Assembly (NCBI GenBank): GCA_029884035.1 | Contig: JAOUIM010000002.1 | Location: forward strand, 1 to 38,353 | Source: Aquincola sp. | Lineage (GTDB): Bacteria; Pseudomonadota; Gammaproteobacteria; Burkholderiales; Burkholderiaceae_C | DNA length: 38,353 nt | Direction: 5' to 3' | Shown here: positions 24,874 to 32,985 of the stretch, piece by piece | Layout of the letters: each line of letters opens with the position of its first letter | Numbering within the stretch: position 1 is the stretch's first letter | The notes under the pieces: generated by a model | What the model was told of the DNA's origin: nothing | What the model saw: only the letters and a program-made list of their open reading frames with translations | Database searches by the model: none | Program-made: the position numbers and the translations under genes

Positions 24874-24891
24874 CATTCCAGTACCAGAATG
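24874..24891. promoter_or_regulatory. 18-bp dyad, candidate operator of the aromatic operon
   Basis: CATTCCAGTACCAGAATG is an imperfect dyad: CATTC/GAATG arms and a GTAC centre are symmetric, 14 of 18 positions. It lies between the FNR-like box and the livK start, near where the -10 region would be. A repressor such as the nearby Rrf2 protein or a CoA-ester-responsive TetR/GntR protein could bind it. Confidence 0.4.
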
Positions 24892-24932
24892 GCTTTTACA
24901 CCCTTCATTCTAGGGGCTCCCAGGAGACACAC

Positions 24933-26099
24933 ATGGGCCTCAATCCCCAATCCGTTCGAAGTTTCGCCCGCCGCTGGCTGCTGCCGCTGGGTCTGCCTTT
25001 CGCGCTCGCCGCCCCTGCCTGGGCGCAGGAGCCGATCCGCATCGGCAGCTTCCTGTCCGTGACCGGGCCGGCATCGTTCCTCGGCGACCCCGAGCAGAAG
25101 ACGCTCGAGATGCAGGTCGACAAGATCAACGCCGAGGGCGGCGTTCTCGGCCGCAAGCTGCAGTTGACCGTCTACGACGACGCCGGCGACGCCGAGAAAG
25201 CGCGCACGTTCGCCAAGCGCCTGCTCGAGCAGGACAAGGTCGACGTGATCGTCGGCGGCTCGACGACGGGAACCACGATGGCCGCGGTACCGCTGGCCGA
25301 GGCCGCGGGTGTGCCGTTCATCTCGCTCGCGGGCGCCGTGGTGATCGTCGAGCCGGTGAAGAAGTGGGTGTTCAAGACGCCGCACACCGACCGCATGGCC
25401 TGCGACAAGATCTTCGTCGACATGAAGGCGCGCGGCTTCACCAAGGCGGCGCTCATCTCGGGCAGCGGCGGCTTCGACAAGTCGATGCGCGGCGAATGCC
25501 TGAAGGTCGCGCCCAACCACGGCGTGCAGATCGTCGCCGACGAGACCTATGGTGCGGCCGACACCGACATGACCGCGCAGCTCACCAAGATCAAGGGCAG
25601 CGGTGCGCAGGCGGTGCTCAATGCCGGCTTCGGCCAGGGCCCGGCGATCGTGACGCGCAACCACAAGCAGGTCGGCGTCAACCTGCCGCTGTACCAGTCG
25701 CATGGCGTGGCGTCCAAGGAGTACATCAAGCTGTCGGGCGACGCGGCCGAGGGTGTGCGCCTGCCCGCCGCGGCGCTGCTGGTGGCGGACCTGCTGCCCG
25801 CCGGCGACCCACAGAAGCCTGTCGTCACTGGCTACCGCAACGCCTACGAAGGCAAGTTCAAGAGCGATGTCTCGACTTTCGGTGGCCACGCGCTGGACGG
25901 GTTGATGATCGCGGTGGATGCGATCAAGGCCGCCGGCGGCACCGATCGCGCCAAGGTGCGCGACGCGATCGAGGCCACCAAGGGCTACGTCGGCACGGGC
26001 GGTGTGGTCAACATGTCGGCCACCGACCACATGGGCCTGGACCTGAGCGCCTTCCGCATGCTCGAGGTCAAGGGCGGCAACTGGTCTCTGGTCAAGTAG
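24933..26099 (+). CDS. livK: branched-chain-type ABC transporter substrate-binding protein (aromatic acid uptake?)
   Basis: This 388-residue periplasmic type I binding protein has a Sec signal peptide (ARRWLLPLGLPFALAAPAWAQ) and the LivK-like domain: IRIGSFLSVTGPASFLGDPE, VDKINAEGGVLGRKLQL, VIVGGSTTGTTMAAVPLAE, ALDGLMIAVDAIKAAGGT. Such proteins bind amino acids, amides or aromatic acids. The co-transcribed phenylacetate-CoA ligase and PadBCD genes suggest phenylacetate or 4-hydroxyphenylacetate as ligand, which is inference. The ATG at 24933 has AGGAG 6 nt upstream; earlier in-frame starts are rejected. It is the first gene of the operon that runs to the window edge. Confidence 0.92.
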   Translation: MGLNPQSVRSFARRWLLPLGLPFALAAPAWAQEPIRIGSFLSVTGPASFLGDPEQKTLEMQVDKINAEGGVLGRKLQLTVYDDAGDAEKARTFAKRLLEQDKVDVIVGGSTTGTTMAAVPLAEAAGVPFISLAGAVVIVEPVKKWVFKTPHTDRMACDKIFVDMKARGFTKAALISGSGGFDKSMRGECLKVAPNHGVQIVADETYGAADTDMTAQLTKIKGSGAQAVLNAGFGQGPAIVTRNHKQVGVNLPLYQSHGVASKEYIKLSGDAAEGVRLPAAALLVADLLPAGDPQKPVVTGYRNAYEGKFKSDVSTFGGHALDGLMIAVDAIKAAGGTDRAKVRDAIEATKGYVGTGGVVNMSATDHMGLDLSAFRMLEVKGGNWSLVK

Positions 26100-26121
26100 G
26101 CATGGCAGCGGCGGGCACGCG

Positions 26122-27006
26122 ATGGGCGGCTCCTGGCTGCAATACGTCGCCGGGGGGCTGACCGCCGGCGCCATCTACGCTCTCGTCGCGCTGGGCTTCT
26201 CGATCGTCTACCACGCCAGCCACGCGATCAACTTCGCCCAGGGCGAGTTCGTGATGATCGGCGGCATGAGCGCGGTGTCTCTGGTCGGCCTGGGCCTGCC
26301 GATGTGGGCGGCGCTCCCGTTGGCGGTGCTCGGTGCCGCGATCGTTGGCCTGCTGGTGCAACGCCTGGCACTCGAGCGTGCGCAGGCCCGCGGCCAGGCC
26401 GACGTGGTCACGCTGATCATCATCACCATCGGCGTGGCGCTGTTCCTGCGTGGGCTCGCCCAGTTGGTGTGGGACAAGCGCATCCACGCCCTGCCCGCCT
26501 TCTCGGGCAGCGAGCCGATTCCGATCGGCGGTGCGACCGTGCTGCCGCAGAGCCTGTGGGTGCTCGCCGGGGCGACGCTCGCGGTGCTTGCGCTGGGCTG
26601 GTTCTTCAACCGCACGCTGTACGGCAAGGCGATGCGCGCGACCGCGATCAACCCGCTCGCGGCGCGCCTGGTCGGCGTCTCCACCCGCGGCGTGATGCGC
26701 ACCAGTTTCGCGCTGGCCGCCGCGCTCGGTGCGCTGGGCGGCGTGCTGACCGCGCCGATCACCTTCACCTCGACCGACATCGGCGTGATGCTGGGGCTGA
26801 AGGGCTTCGCCGCGGCGATGCTCGGCGGCCTGGGCAGCTTCGGCGGCGCGATTGCGGGCGGCCTGCTGCTGGGCCTGATCGAAGGGCTGGGCGCGGGCTT
26901 CATCTCGTCGTCGTACAAGGACGCGATCGCCTTCGTGGTGATCCTCGTGGTGCTGTTCCTGCTGCCCGGCGGGCTCGTCGGTGCGCGCCGCAGCGACAGG
27001 GTATGA
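26122..27006 (+). CDS. livH: branched-chain-type ABC transporter permease LivH
   Basis: This 294-residue inner-membrane permease has about eight hydrophobic segments and family motifs: GLTAGAIYALVALGFSIVYHASHAINFAQGE split over residues 11-41, RLVGVSTRGVMRTSF in the cytoplasmic loop contacting the ATPase, and AAMLGGLGSFGGAIAGGLLLG. It pairs with the LivM-type permease. The start at 26122 lies 22 bp after livK and gives the normal N-terminus. Its stop lies within ATGA (27003-27006), overlapping the livM start, which is directly followed by repeat R3. Confidence 0.95.
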   Translation: MGGSWLQYVAGGLTAGAIYALVALGFSIVYHASHAINFAQGEFVMIGGMSAVSLVGLGLPMWAALPLAVLGAAIVGLLVQRLALERAQARGQADVVTLIIITIGVALFLRGLAQLVWDKRIHALPAFSGSEPIPIGGATVLPQSLWVLAGATLAVLALGWFFNRTLYGKAMRATAINPLAARLVGVSTRGVMRTSFALAAALGALGGVLTAPITFTSTDIGVMLGLKGFAAAMLGGLGSFGGAIAGGLLLGLIEGLGAGFISSSYKDAIAFVVILVVLFLLPGGLVGARRSDRV

Positions 27007-28130
27007 CTCCCCCCCGTAGCGCCTTCGGCGGTCCACGCCCTCCCCGAGGTCGGGCGGTTCGCGAGGCGTTCGAGTCTGCGCAGGCAGACTCTCACGCCCA
27101 CGCTCACCCCCCCAAGGGGGGCGACGCCAGCGGACCGGCAAGGCCGGATTCGCGGCGTCCGCTTGGAAGCGCGCTGGTACGTGCATTTGATGCGGTGGTC
27201 GGGCTGGTGCCGCGCGGTCCGCAGCTCGGCGCGCTCGCCCTGGTGCTCGTGCTGCTGCCGTTGACCTTCGCCAACAACTACTTCTACGAGGTCGCGATCC
27301 TGGTCGCGCTCAACGCGATCGTCTGTGTCGGCCTGAACCTGCTGATCGGGTACGCGGGGCAGATCAGCCTCGGCCACGCCGGCTTCTACGCGCTCGGCGG
27401 CTACGGCAGCGCGATCGCCGCTGCGCGCTGGGGCTGGCCGGTCTGGGCCTCGATGCCCGCGGCGGTGCTCGCGGTGGGCGTCCTGGCCTGGCTGGTGGGC
27501 CGACCCACGCTGCGGCTGAAGGGCCACACGCTGGCCATGGCCACGCTGGGGCTGGGCGTGATCGTCTCGATCGTGCTCACCAACGAGGACCGCATCACCG
27601 GCGGACCCGACGGCATGGCGGTGCCGCCGCTGGTGCTTGCCGGCAGCACGTTGCGCGGCGAAGCCGTGTGGTATGGCATCGCCGCGGCCGCGCTGTGGAT
27701 CGCGGTGTGGCTGGCGGGCAACCTGATCGACTCCCCGGTGGGGCGGGCACTGCGCGCGCTGCACGGCTCCGAGGTCGCCGCCGAGACGCTGGGCGTCGAC
27801 AGCGCACGCTGGAAGCTCGTCGTGTTCGTGATCTCCGCGCTGTTCGCAGCCTCCGCCGGCGCGCTGACCGCGCACTACGCGGGCTTCATCACACCGGCCA
27901 AGGCCTCCTTCCTGCACTCGGTCGAACTGGTGATCATGGTCGTGTTCGGCGGCATGGCCTCGGTGTGGGGCGCCGTGCTCGGCGCGGTGGTGCTGACCGT
28001 GCTGCCCCAGGCCCTGACCGTGCTCAAGGACTACGAGATGATGGTCTTCGGCGCGGTGCTGGTGACGACGATGGTGTTCTTCCCGCGCGGCATCGTGCCG
28101 ACCCTGGCGGGCTTGGCATCGAGACGCTGA
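27003..28130 (+). CDS. livM: branched-chain-type ABC transporter permease LivM with repeat-encoded N-terminal leader
   Basis: This inner-membrane permease has 375 residues if translation starts at the ATG at 27003 that overlaps the livH stop. The family domain starts only near residue 70, with LGALALVLVLLPLTFANNYF, then GLNLLIGYAGQISLGHAGFYALGGY, LRLKGHTLAMATLGLG, RALRALHGSEVAAETLGV and VVFGGMASVWGAVLGAVVL. About residues 1-54 (Pro/Arg/Ala/His-rich) are encoded by repeat R3 in frame. An alternative GTG at 27195 without a visible ribosome binding site would remove the leader, so this start is less certain than those of padB and hcrA. It works with LivH, LivG, LivF and the LivK-type binding protein. 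Confidence 0.9.
   Translation: MTPPRSAFGGPRPPRGRAVREAFESAQADSHAHAHPPKGGDASGPARPDSRRPLGSALVRAFDAVVGLVPRGPQLGALALVLVLLPLTFANNYFYEVAILVALNAIVCVGLNLLIGYAGQISLGHAGFYALGGYGSAIAAARWGWPVWASMPAAVLAVGVLAWLVGRPTLRLKGHTLAMATLGLGVIVSIVLTNEDRITGGPDGMAVPPLVLAGSTLRGEAVWYGIAAAALWIAVWLAGNLIDSPVGRALRALHGSEVAAETLGVDSARWKLVVFVISALFAASAGALTAHYAGFITPAKASFLHSVELVIMVVFGGMASVWGAVLGAVVLTVLPQALTVLKDYEMMVFGAVLVTTMVFFPRGIVPTLAGLASRR
27006..27180 (+). repeat. GC-rich junction repeat, copy R3 (inside the livM 5' end)
   Basis: This full-length copy begins right after the ATG at the livH/livM junction. It carries a perfect 8-bp hairpin GAGTCTGC-GCAG-GCAGACTC (27072-27091), a C-run/G-run hairpin CCCCCCC-AA-GGGGGG (27107-27121) and a tail with ACCGGCAAGGCCGG and a GCGGAC/GTCCGC pair (27130-27162). 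The tail matches R2 in 32 of 38 positions and shares GGACCGGCAA-GCCGGAT with R4. Its reading frame is open and continuous with livM. Confidence 0.78.
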
Positions 28131-28133
28131 ACG

Positions 28134-28931
28134 ATGACCGCCACCAGCATCCTCGCGGTTTCCGGACTGGCCAAATGCTTCGGCGGCCTGCAGGCGATCG
28201 ACGACCTGTCGTTCGAGGTGGCACCGCGCACGGTGCACGCCATCATCGGACCCAACGGCGCGGGCAAGACCACGCTGCTGAACCTGCTGACCGGTATCTA
28301 CCACCCCGACGCAGGGCGCGTCATGCTGGCTGGGCGCGATGTCACCGGGCTGCCGACGCACCTGTGGGCCACAGCCGGCCTGGGACGCACATTCCAGAAC
28401 CTGCAGATCTTCTTCAACATGAGCGCGCTCGACAACGTGATGGTCGGGCGCCACCTGCGCGAACGCTGTGACCTGCTAGCCTCGTTGCTGCGCACGCCGG
28501 CGCTGGTGCGCTCCGAGCGCGCGTGCCGCGCCTCAGCGCGCGAGCTGATGCACCGCGTCGGCCTCGACGCCTGGCTCGACGCGCGCGCCGACAGCATGCC
28601 CTACGGCGCCCTCAAGCGCCTGGAGATCGCGCGCGCACTCGCGCTCGAGCCGCAGGTGCTGCTGCTCGACGAGCCTGCGGCGGGTCTGAACCAGACCGAA
28701 GCACGCGAGATCGACGCGCTGATCCGCGAGCTGGCCGCCGGTGGCATGACGGTGCTGCTGGTCGAACACAACATGCGCCTGGTGATGGAGGTCTCGGACC
28801 GCGTGCTCGTGCTCGACCGCGGGACGAAGCTGGCCGAGGGCACGCCCGCCGAGGTGGCGCGCGACGAACGGGTGATCGAAGCCTATCTCGGCGTGGCCGA
28901 CGCCGAGTCCACGGAGGTCGTCGATGCTTGA
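28134..28931 (+). CDS. livG: branched-chain-type ABC transporter ATP-binding protein LivG
   Basis: This 265-residue cytoplasmic ATPase of the Liv/Urt type powers import through LivHM. Walker A is GPNGAGKTT (about residue 42), the Q-loop region is TFQNLQIF, the signature is YGALKRLEIARAL, and Walker B is VLLLDEPAAGLN. The signature varies from LSGGQ to YGALK, normal for LivG. The H-loop follows in LLVEHNMRLVMEVSDRVLVLD. The start lies 3 nt after the livM stop; the 3' end overlaps livF by 8 nt. Confidence 0.96.
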   Translation: MTATSILAVSGLAKCFGGLQAIDDLSFEVAPRTVHAIIGPNGAGKTTLLNLLTGIYHPDAGRVMLAGRDVTGLPTHLWATAGLGRTFQNLQIFFNMSALDNVMVGRHLRERCDLLASLLRTPALVRSERACRASARELMHRVGLDAWLDARADSMPYGALKRLEIARALALEPQVLLLDEPAAGLNQTEAREIDALIRELAAGGMTVLLVEHNMRLVMEVSDRVLVLDRGTKLAEGTPAEVARDERVIEAYLGVADAESTEVVDA

Positions 28932-29616
28932 GGTCCGCGCCCTGGGCAGCCGCTACGGCCGCATCCCGGCGCTGGCCGACATCGCGCTGGACGTGAGAGC
29001 CGGCGAACTGGTGGCGATCGTCGGTGCCAACGGCGCGGGCAAGACCACGTTGCTGCGCACGCTGTCGGGCGTGCAACCGATGAGCGGCGGCACGCTGCGC
29101 TTCGAAGGCGCCGACATCCGCCGCGAGACGCCGCGCCAACGCGTGCAACGCGGCATCGTTCAGGTGCCCGAGGGGCGCCAGGTGTTCGGTGCACTCAGTG
29201 TCGAGGACAACCTGCTGCTCGGTGCGTTCGCGCGCGGAGCGGCGGCGGCGATCGACACGGTCTGGACGCTGTTCCCGGTGCTGCGCGACAAGCGCGAAGA
29301 GGATGCCGGCAATCTGTCGGGCGGCCAGCAGCAGATGCTGGCGATCGGCCGCGCGCTGATGGCCGACCCGCGGCTGCTGCTGCTCGACGAGCCGAGCATG
29401 GGGCTCGCGCCGCGGCTCGTGACCGAGATCTTCAACCACATCAAGGCGCTGAAGGCGCGAGGCACGACCATCCTGCTGGTGGACCAGAACGCACGCGCGG
29501 CGTTGGCGGTGGCCGACCGCGGCTACGTGATGGAGACCGGCCGCATCGTCGCCGAAGGCCGCGCGGCCGAGCTGCTGCGTGATCCGAAAGTTCAGCACGC
29601 CTACCTCGGACATTGA
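28924..29616 (+). CDS. livF: branched-chain-type ABC transporter ATP-binding protein LivF
   Basis: This 230-residue ATPase is the second nucleotide-binding subunit. Walker A is GANGAGKTTLLR (about residue 35), the LivF-specific phrase is IVQVPEGRQVFGALSVEDNL, the signature is LSGGQQQMLAIGRAL, and Walker B is LLLLDEPSMGLAP. It ends LRDPKVQHAYLGH, typical of the family. It overlaps livG by 8 nt. Its stop is followed after 1 nt by the ATG at the head of repeat R4. Together with LivKHMG it forms a complete importer. Confidence 0.96.
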   Translation: MLEVRALGSRYGRIPALADIALDVRAGELVAIVGANGAGKTTLLRTLSGVQPMSGGTLRFEGADIRRETPRQRVQRGIVQVPEGRQVFGALSVEDNLLLGAFARGAAAAIDTVWTLFPVLRDKREEDAGNLSGGQQQMLAIGRALMADPRLLLLDEPSMGLAPRLVTEIFNHIKALKARGTTILLVDQNARAALAVADRGYVMETGRIVAEGRAAELLRDPKVQHAYLGH

Positions 29617-29735
29617 CATGAAGCCCCCAAGCTCGCTTGCGCTCGCTACCCCCCGAGGGGGCCGTCCGCCGACGGACCGGCAAAGCCGGATCCGTGGCGG
29701 GAAGCTGGGCTTGGCGCGGCAGTGGGGCACACCCT
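29617..29735 (+). repeat. GC-rich junction repeat, copy R4 (livF/thioesterase)
   Basis: This copy starts 1 nt after the livF stop with ACATGAAGCCCCCAAGCTCG (29617 on). It continues with a CTCGCTTGCGCTCGCT direct repeat, the hairpin CCCCCC-GA-GGGGG (29649-29661), a GTCCG/CGGAC pair and the tail GGACCGGCAAAGCCGGATCC. The head matches R1, and the tail matches R3. It fills most of the 139-bp gap before the thioesterase gene. Confidence 0.78.
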
Positions 29736-29737
29736 GA
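29618..29737 (+). other. 39-codon mini-ORF across repeat R4
   Basis: The ATG in the repeat head opens a 39-codon frame that crosses the repeat and stops 18 nt before the thioesterase ATG. The peptide starts MKPPSSLALATPRGG and is basic and Gly/Pro-rich. It resembles no known family. It might keep ribosomes on the mRNA between livF and the thioesterase gene. Unlike R1 and R2 its stop does not touch the next start. Confidence 0.25.
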
Positions 29738-29755
29738 CACAGAAGGCAAAGCAAC

Positions 29756-30169
29756 ATGAAACCCACGCTGCAATCCGGACTCACCGCCGAGGCCTCGTTC
29801 GAGGTCGACCGCGCGCGAACGATCGACTTCATGGGCGAGGCGGCACGTGTCTACGCGACACCGATGCTGGTGCGCGACATCGAGATGACATGCCGCGAGC
29901 TCCTGCTCAAGCACCTCGATGCCGGCGAGGACTCGGTGGGTACGCGGGTGGAGATCGATCACATCGGCGCGACCCTGCTGGGCATGACCGTGACGCTCGC
30001 GGTGCGCGTGGCCGAGGTCAACGGCCGTGCCGTCGTGTTCGAGGTCGAGGGCAGCGACACGGTCGAGCCGATCGTGCGTGGCAAGCATTCACGCTTCGTC
30101 GTCGACGTCGCCAAGACTGCGCAGCGGCTTGCGGCGAAGGCCGAGAAGGCGAAGGGTGCTGCGCGATGA
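29756..30169 (+). CDS. hotdog-fold acyl-CoA thioesterase, FlK-like
   Basis: This 137-residue protein resembles fluoroacetyl-CoA thioesterase FlK and its relatives. The catalytic triad is visible as T35 (in YATPML), E43 (in DIEMTC) and H69 (in VEIDHIGAT). The spacing, 8 and 26 residues, equals that of T42, E50 and H76 in FlK. It should hydrolyse a small or activated acyl-CoA in the cytoplasm. Directly before padB, a likely substrate is (4-hydroxy)phenylglyoxylyl-CoA made by PadBCD, or a toxic CoA ester of the pathway; this is inference. AAGG lies 9 nt before the ATG at 29756. Its stop overlaps the padB ATG (30166-30169). Confidence 0.87.
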   Translation: MKPTLQSGLTAEASFEVDRARTIDFMGEAARVYATPMLVRDIEMTCRELLLKHLDAGEDSVGTRVEIDHIGATLLGMTVTLAVRVAEVNGRAVVFEVEGSDTVEPIVRGKHSRFVVDVAKTAQRLAAKAEKAKGAAR

Positions 30170-32985
30170 AGATGGTGTCAGACGCGCCAGCGGGCCGAGC
30201 GCCGGACCGCTCCCAAGCCGGCCCGCATCCCCTCGGGGGATCGGCCGACGTACCCGTTGGACGAGGGGTCCACAAGATCCCGACGTACTGCTACCAGTGC
30301 GTCGCCGGTCCCGACCTGCTGACCGTCAAGGTCGAGGACGGCGTGGCCACCGAAGTCGAGCCCAATTTTTGCGCCGCGGGCATCCACCCGGCCGGCGGCA
30401 AGGTCTGCGTCAAGGCCTACGGCCTGGTGCAGAAGACCAACAACCCGCATCGCGTGCTCGCGCCGATGAAGCGCAGCAATCCGCGCAAGGGCCGCGACGA
30501 GGATCCGGGCTTCGTGCCGATCTCGTGGGACGAAGCAATGACACTGATCGCCGACAAGCTCGCCGGCGTGCGCGAAACCGGGTTGATCGATGAATCCGGC
30601 TACCCGCGCGTGGCGGCCAGCTTCGGCGGCGCGGGCACGCCGCAGTCGTACATGGGCACCTTCCCCGCCTTCCTCGCGGCCTGGGGGCCGATGGACATGG
30701 GCTTCGGCTCGGGCCAGGGCGTCAAGTGCTACCACTCCGAGCACCTGTATGGCGAGTTCTGGCACCGCGCCTTCATCGTCACGCCCGACACGCCGCTGTG
30801 CGACTACCTGATCTCGTGCGGCTCGAACATCGAAGCCTCGGGCGGCGTCACCGGCGTCGCGCGACACGCCGCAGCGCGCGTGCGTGGCATGAAGCGGGTG
30901 CAGGTCGAGCCGCACCTGTCGGTCACTGGTGCCTGCTCGGCCGAATGGGTGCCGATCAAGCCCAAGACCGACGCCGCCTTCCTGTTCGCGCTGATCCACG
31001 TGCTGCTGCACGAGTTGCCGCGCGAACGGCTGGACCTGCCGTTCCTGCGCGAACGCACCGCGTCGCCGTACCTCGTCGGCGCGAACGGCTACTACCTGCG
31101 CGACCGCGCGAACCGCCAGCCGCTGGTGTGGGACGAGAAGGCATCCATCGCGCGGCCGCACGACGCACCCGGCAAGGTCGAGGCGCTCGAAGGCCGCTTC
31201 GTGGTCGACGCGGTCGAGATCGGCCCGGACGGCGACGTGCTCGCCGAGGGCCTGCTCGAAGGGACGGCGGCGTTCACGCGATTGGTCGAGCATGTGCGCC
31301 CCTACAGCCCCGAGTGGGCCGAGGGCGTGTGCGACGTGAGCGCCACGCGCATCCGCCGCATCGCCAACGAATACATCGACCACGCCGGCGTCGGGCGCAC
31401 GATCGAGATCGACGGCCGCACGCTGCCGCACCGGCCGGTGGCCATCACGCTGGGCAAGACGGTCAACAACGGCTGGGGCGGCTTCGAGTGCTGCTGGGCG
31501 CGCACCGTGATGGCCACGCTGGTCGGCGCGCTCGAAGTGCCCGGCGGCACGATCGGCACCACGATCCGCCTGACCCGGCCGATGTCGCACCGCCACGAGA
31601 GCGTCAAGCCCGGGCCCGACGGTTTCATGCACTACCCGCTAAACCCGACCGACAAGGGCCGCTGGTCGCCGCAGCCCAACATCCGCAACGCCTACCGCAC
31701 GATGGTGCCGCTGGCCGCCGACGGGCCGTGGAGCCAGGCGCTCGGGCCGACGCACTTCTCGTGGCTGTTCCTCGACGACACGCCGCACGGCCTGCCGCGC
31801 GTGACGCTGCCCGAGGTCTGGTTCGTCTACCGCACCAACCCCGGCATCTCGTTCTGGGACACCGCGGCGCTGGGCGAGAAGATGGCGCGCTTTCCCTTCG
31901 TCGTCGCCTTCGCCTACACCCACGATGAGACGAACCACTTCGCCGACATCCTGCTGCCCGACGCCACCGACCTCGAGAGCCTGCAGCTGTGGCGCGTCGG
32001 CGGTACCAAGTACCAGGAGTCATTCTGGGACCACCAGGGCTTCGCGCTGCGCCAGCCGACGGTGGCGCCGCATGGCCTCTCGCGCGACTTCACCGACATC
32101 GCCACCGAACTGGCGCACCGCACGGGCCTGGCGGAGAAGTACTACTCGGCGATCAACAAGGGCGCGGGCGGCGTGCCGCTCGCGAGCGAGTTCGGCGACT
32201 TCTCGCTCGACGTGCGCGCACGCCACGACCGCGAGCAGATCTGGGACGCGGTGTGCCGCGCCGCCAGCGCCGAGGTCAGCGACGGTCGTGACGCGCATGG
32301 GCTGGACTGGTGGAAGGAACATGGCTTCGCGACCCGCCCGTTCCCGCGCGGCCAGTGGTACCTGCTGCCGACGATGGAGCAGCACGGACTGCGCTTCGAG
32401 CTGCCGTACCAGGAACGCCTGTTGCGCGTGGGCACCGAATTGGGTCGCCGCCTGCACGAGCATGGCATGCACTGGTGGGACACGCAGCTGAAGGAGTACC
32501 AGGGGCTGCCGGTGTGGAAGGACTTCCCGGCGCTGTGGGAGGCCGTCATCGGGCAGACCGGCGGCCGCGCGGCCGACTACCCGTTCTGGCTGCTCACCGC
32601 GCGCAGCATGCAGTACGCCTGGGGCGCCAATGCGGGCAACCAACTGATGCACGAGGTGGCCGACAACATCACGGGCCACCGCGGCGTGGTCATCAACAGC
32701 AGCGCCGCAGAGAAGCTGGGCATCGCCGACGGCGATGCGATCGAGATCGCGACGCCCAAGCGCAAGGTGCGCGGCCGCGCCGTCGTGCGCCAGGGCATCC
32801 GGCCCGACACGCTGCTGGCGATCGGCCAGTTCGACCACTGGGCCACGCCGCTGGCCAAGGACTTCGGCGTCGCGAGCATGAACTCTTTGGCCACGATGTC
32901 GCTGGACCTGACCGATGCCACCGGTTCAGGCGCCGACATCGTGCGCGTGAAGGTCGCGCGTGCCGCGCGCGGAGCCCTGTCATGA
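30166..32985 (+). CDS. padB: phenylacetyl-CoA:acceptor oxidoreductase, molybdopterin subunit PadB
   Basis: This 939-residue protein belongs to the DMSO-reductase family of molybdopterin enzymes and most resembles PadB of denitrifying phenylacetate degraders. It would oxidise the alpha-carbon of (4-hydroxy)phenylacetyl-CoA to the 2-oxoacid level without oxygen. Cluster cysteines C42, C45, C69 and C81 are visible, but the usual third position of the C-x2-C-x3-C motif is P49. Other stretches are SWDEAMTLIADKLAG, GMKRVQVEPHLSVTGACSAEW and SMQYAWGANAGNQLMHEVAD near the C-terminal cofactor domain. No Tat signal is present, fitting a cytoplasmic CoA-ester substrate. The first 35 residues are repeat-encoded, with no other ATG, GTG or TTG between residue 4 and the cysteines. 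padC and padD follow with ATGA overlaps. Confidence 0.9.
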   Translation: MKMVSDAPAGRAPDRSQAGPHPLGGSADVPVGRGVHKIPTYCYQCVAGPDLLTVKVEDGVATEVEPNFCAAGIHPAGGKVCVKAYGLVQKTNNPHRVLAPMKRSNPRKGRDEDPGFVPISWDEAMTLIADKLAGVRETGLIDESGYPRVAASFGGAGTPQSYMGTFPAFLAAWGPMDMGFGSGQGVKCYHSEHLYGEFWHRAFIVTPDTPLCDYLISCGSNIEASGGVTGVARHAAARVRGMKRVQVEPHLSVTGACSAEWVPIKPKTDAAFLFALIHVLLHELPRERLDLPFLRERTASPYLVGANGYYLRDRANRQPLVWDEKASIARPHDAPGKVEALEGRFVVDAVEIGPDGDVLAEGLLEGTAAFTRLVEHVRPYSPEWAEGVCDVSATRIRRIANEYIDHAGVGRTIEIDGRTLPHRPVAITLGKTVNNGWGGFECCWARTVMATLVGALEVPGGTIGTTIRLTRPMSHRHESVKPGPDGFMHYPLNPTDKGRWSPQPNIRNAYRTMVPLAADGPWSQALGPTHFSWLFLDDTPHGLPRVTLPEVWFVYRTNPGISFWDTAALGEKMARFPFVVAFAYTHDETNHFADILLPDATDLESLQLWRVGGTKYQESFWDHQGFALRQPTVAPHGLSRDFTDIATELAHRTGLAEKYYSAINKGAGGVPLASEFGDFSLDVRARHDREQIWDAVCRAASAEVSDGRDAHGLDWWKEHGFATRPFPRGQWYLLPTMEQHGLRFELPYQERLLRVGTELGRRLHEHGMHWWDTQLKEYQGLPVWKDFPALWEAVIGQTGGRAADYPFWLLTARSMQYAWGANAGNQLMHEVADNITGHRGVVINSSAAEKLGIADGDAIEIATPKRKVRGRAVVRQGIRPDTLLAIGQFDHWATPLAKDFGVASMNSLATMSLDLTDATGSGADIVRVKVARAARGALS
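30176..30262 (-). repeat. GC-rich junction repeat, degenerate copy R5 (inside the padB 5' end)
   Basis: This diverged copy contains GCCGGACCGCTCCCAAGCCGG and an ATCCCC-TC-GGGGGAT hairpin. The module order is reversed compared with R4, so it appears inverted. Its frame is open and continuous with padB, encoding a Gly/Pro/Asp-rich leader of about 30 residues. It is the weakest match of the family. Confidence 0.5.

Noticed and set aside
27003..27180. Repeat R3 as a Rho-independent terminator between livH and livM
   Set aside because: The hairpins are strong but have no U-tract, and the frame is open and continuous with livM; termination inside a complete transporter operon is unlikely.
26208..28454. 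Long minus-strand open frame (748 codons) opposite livH, livM and livG
   Set aside because: It overlaps three well-identified transporter genes; its product is Arg/His/Gln-rich without domains, a codon-bias shadow.
29722..30165. Upstream extension of padB through the thioesterase gene in another frame
   Set aside because: The thioesterase frame has a conserved catalytic triad and its own ribosome binding site, and the padB ATG at 30166 fits the ATGA overlap pattern.
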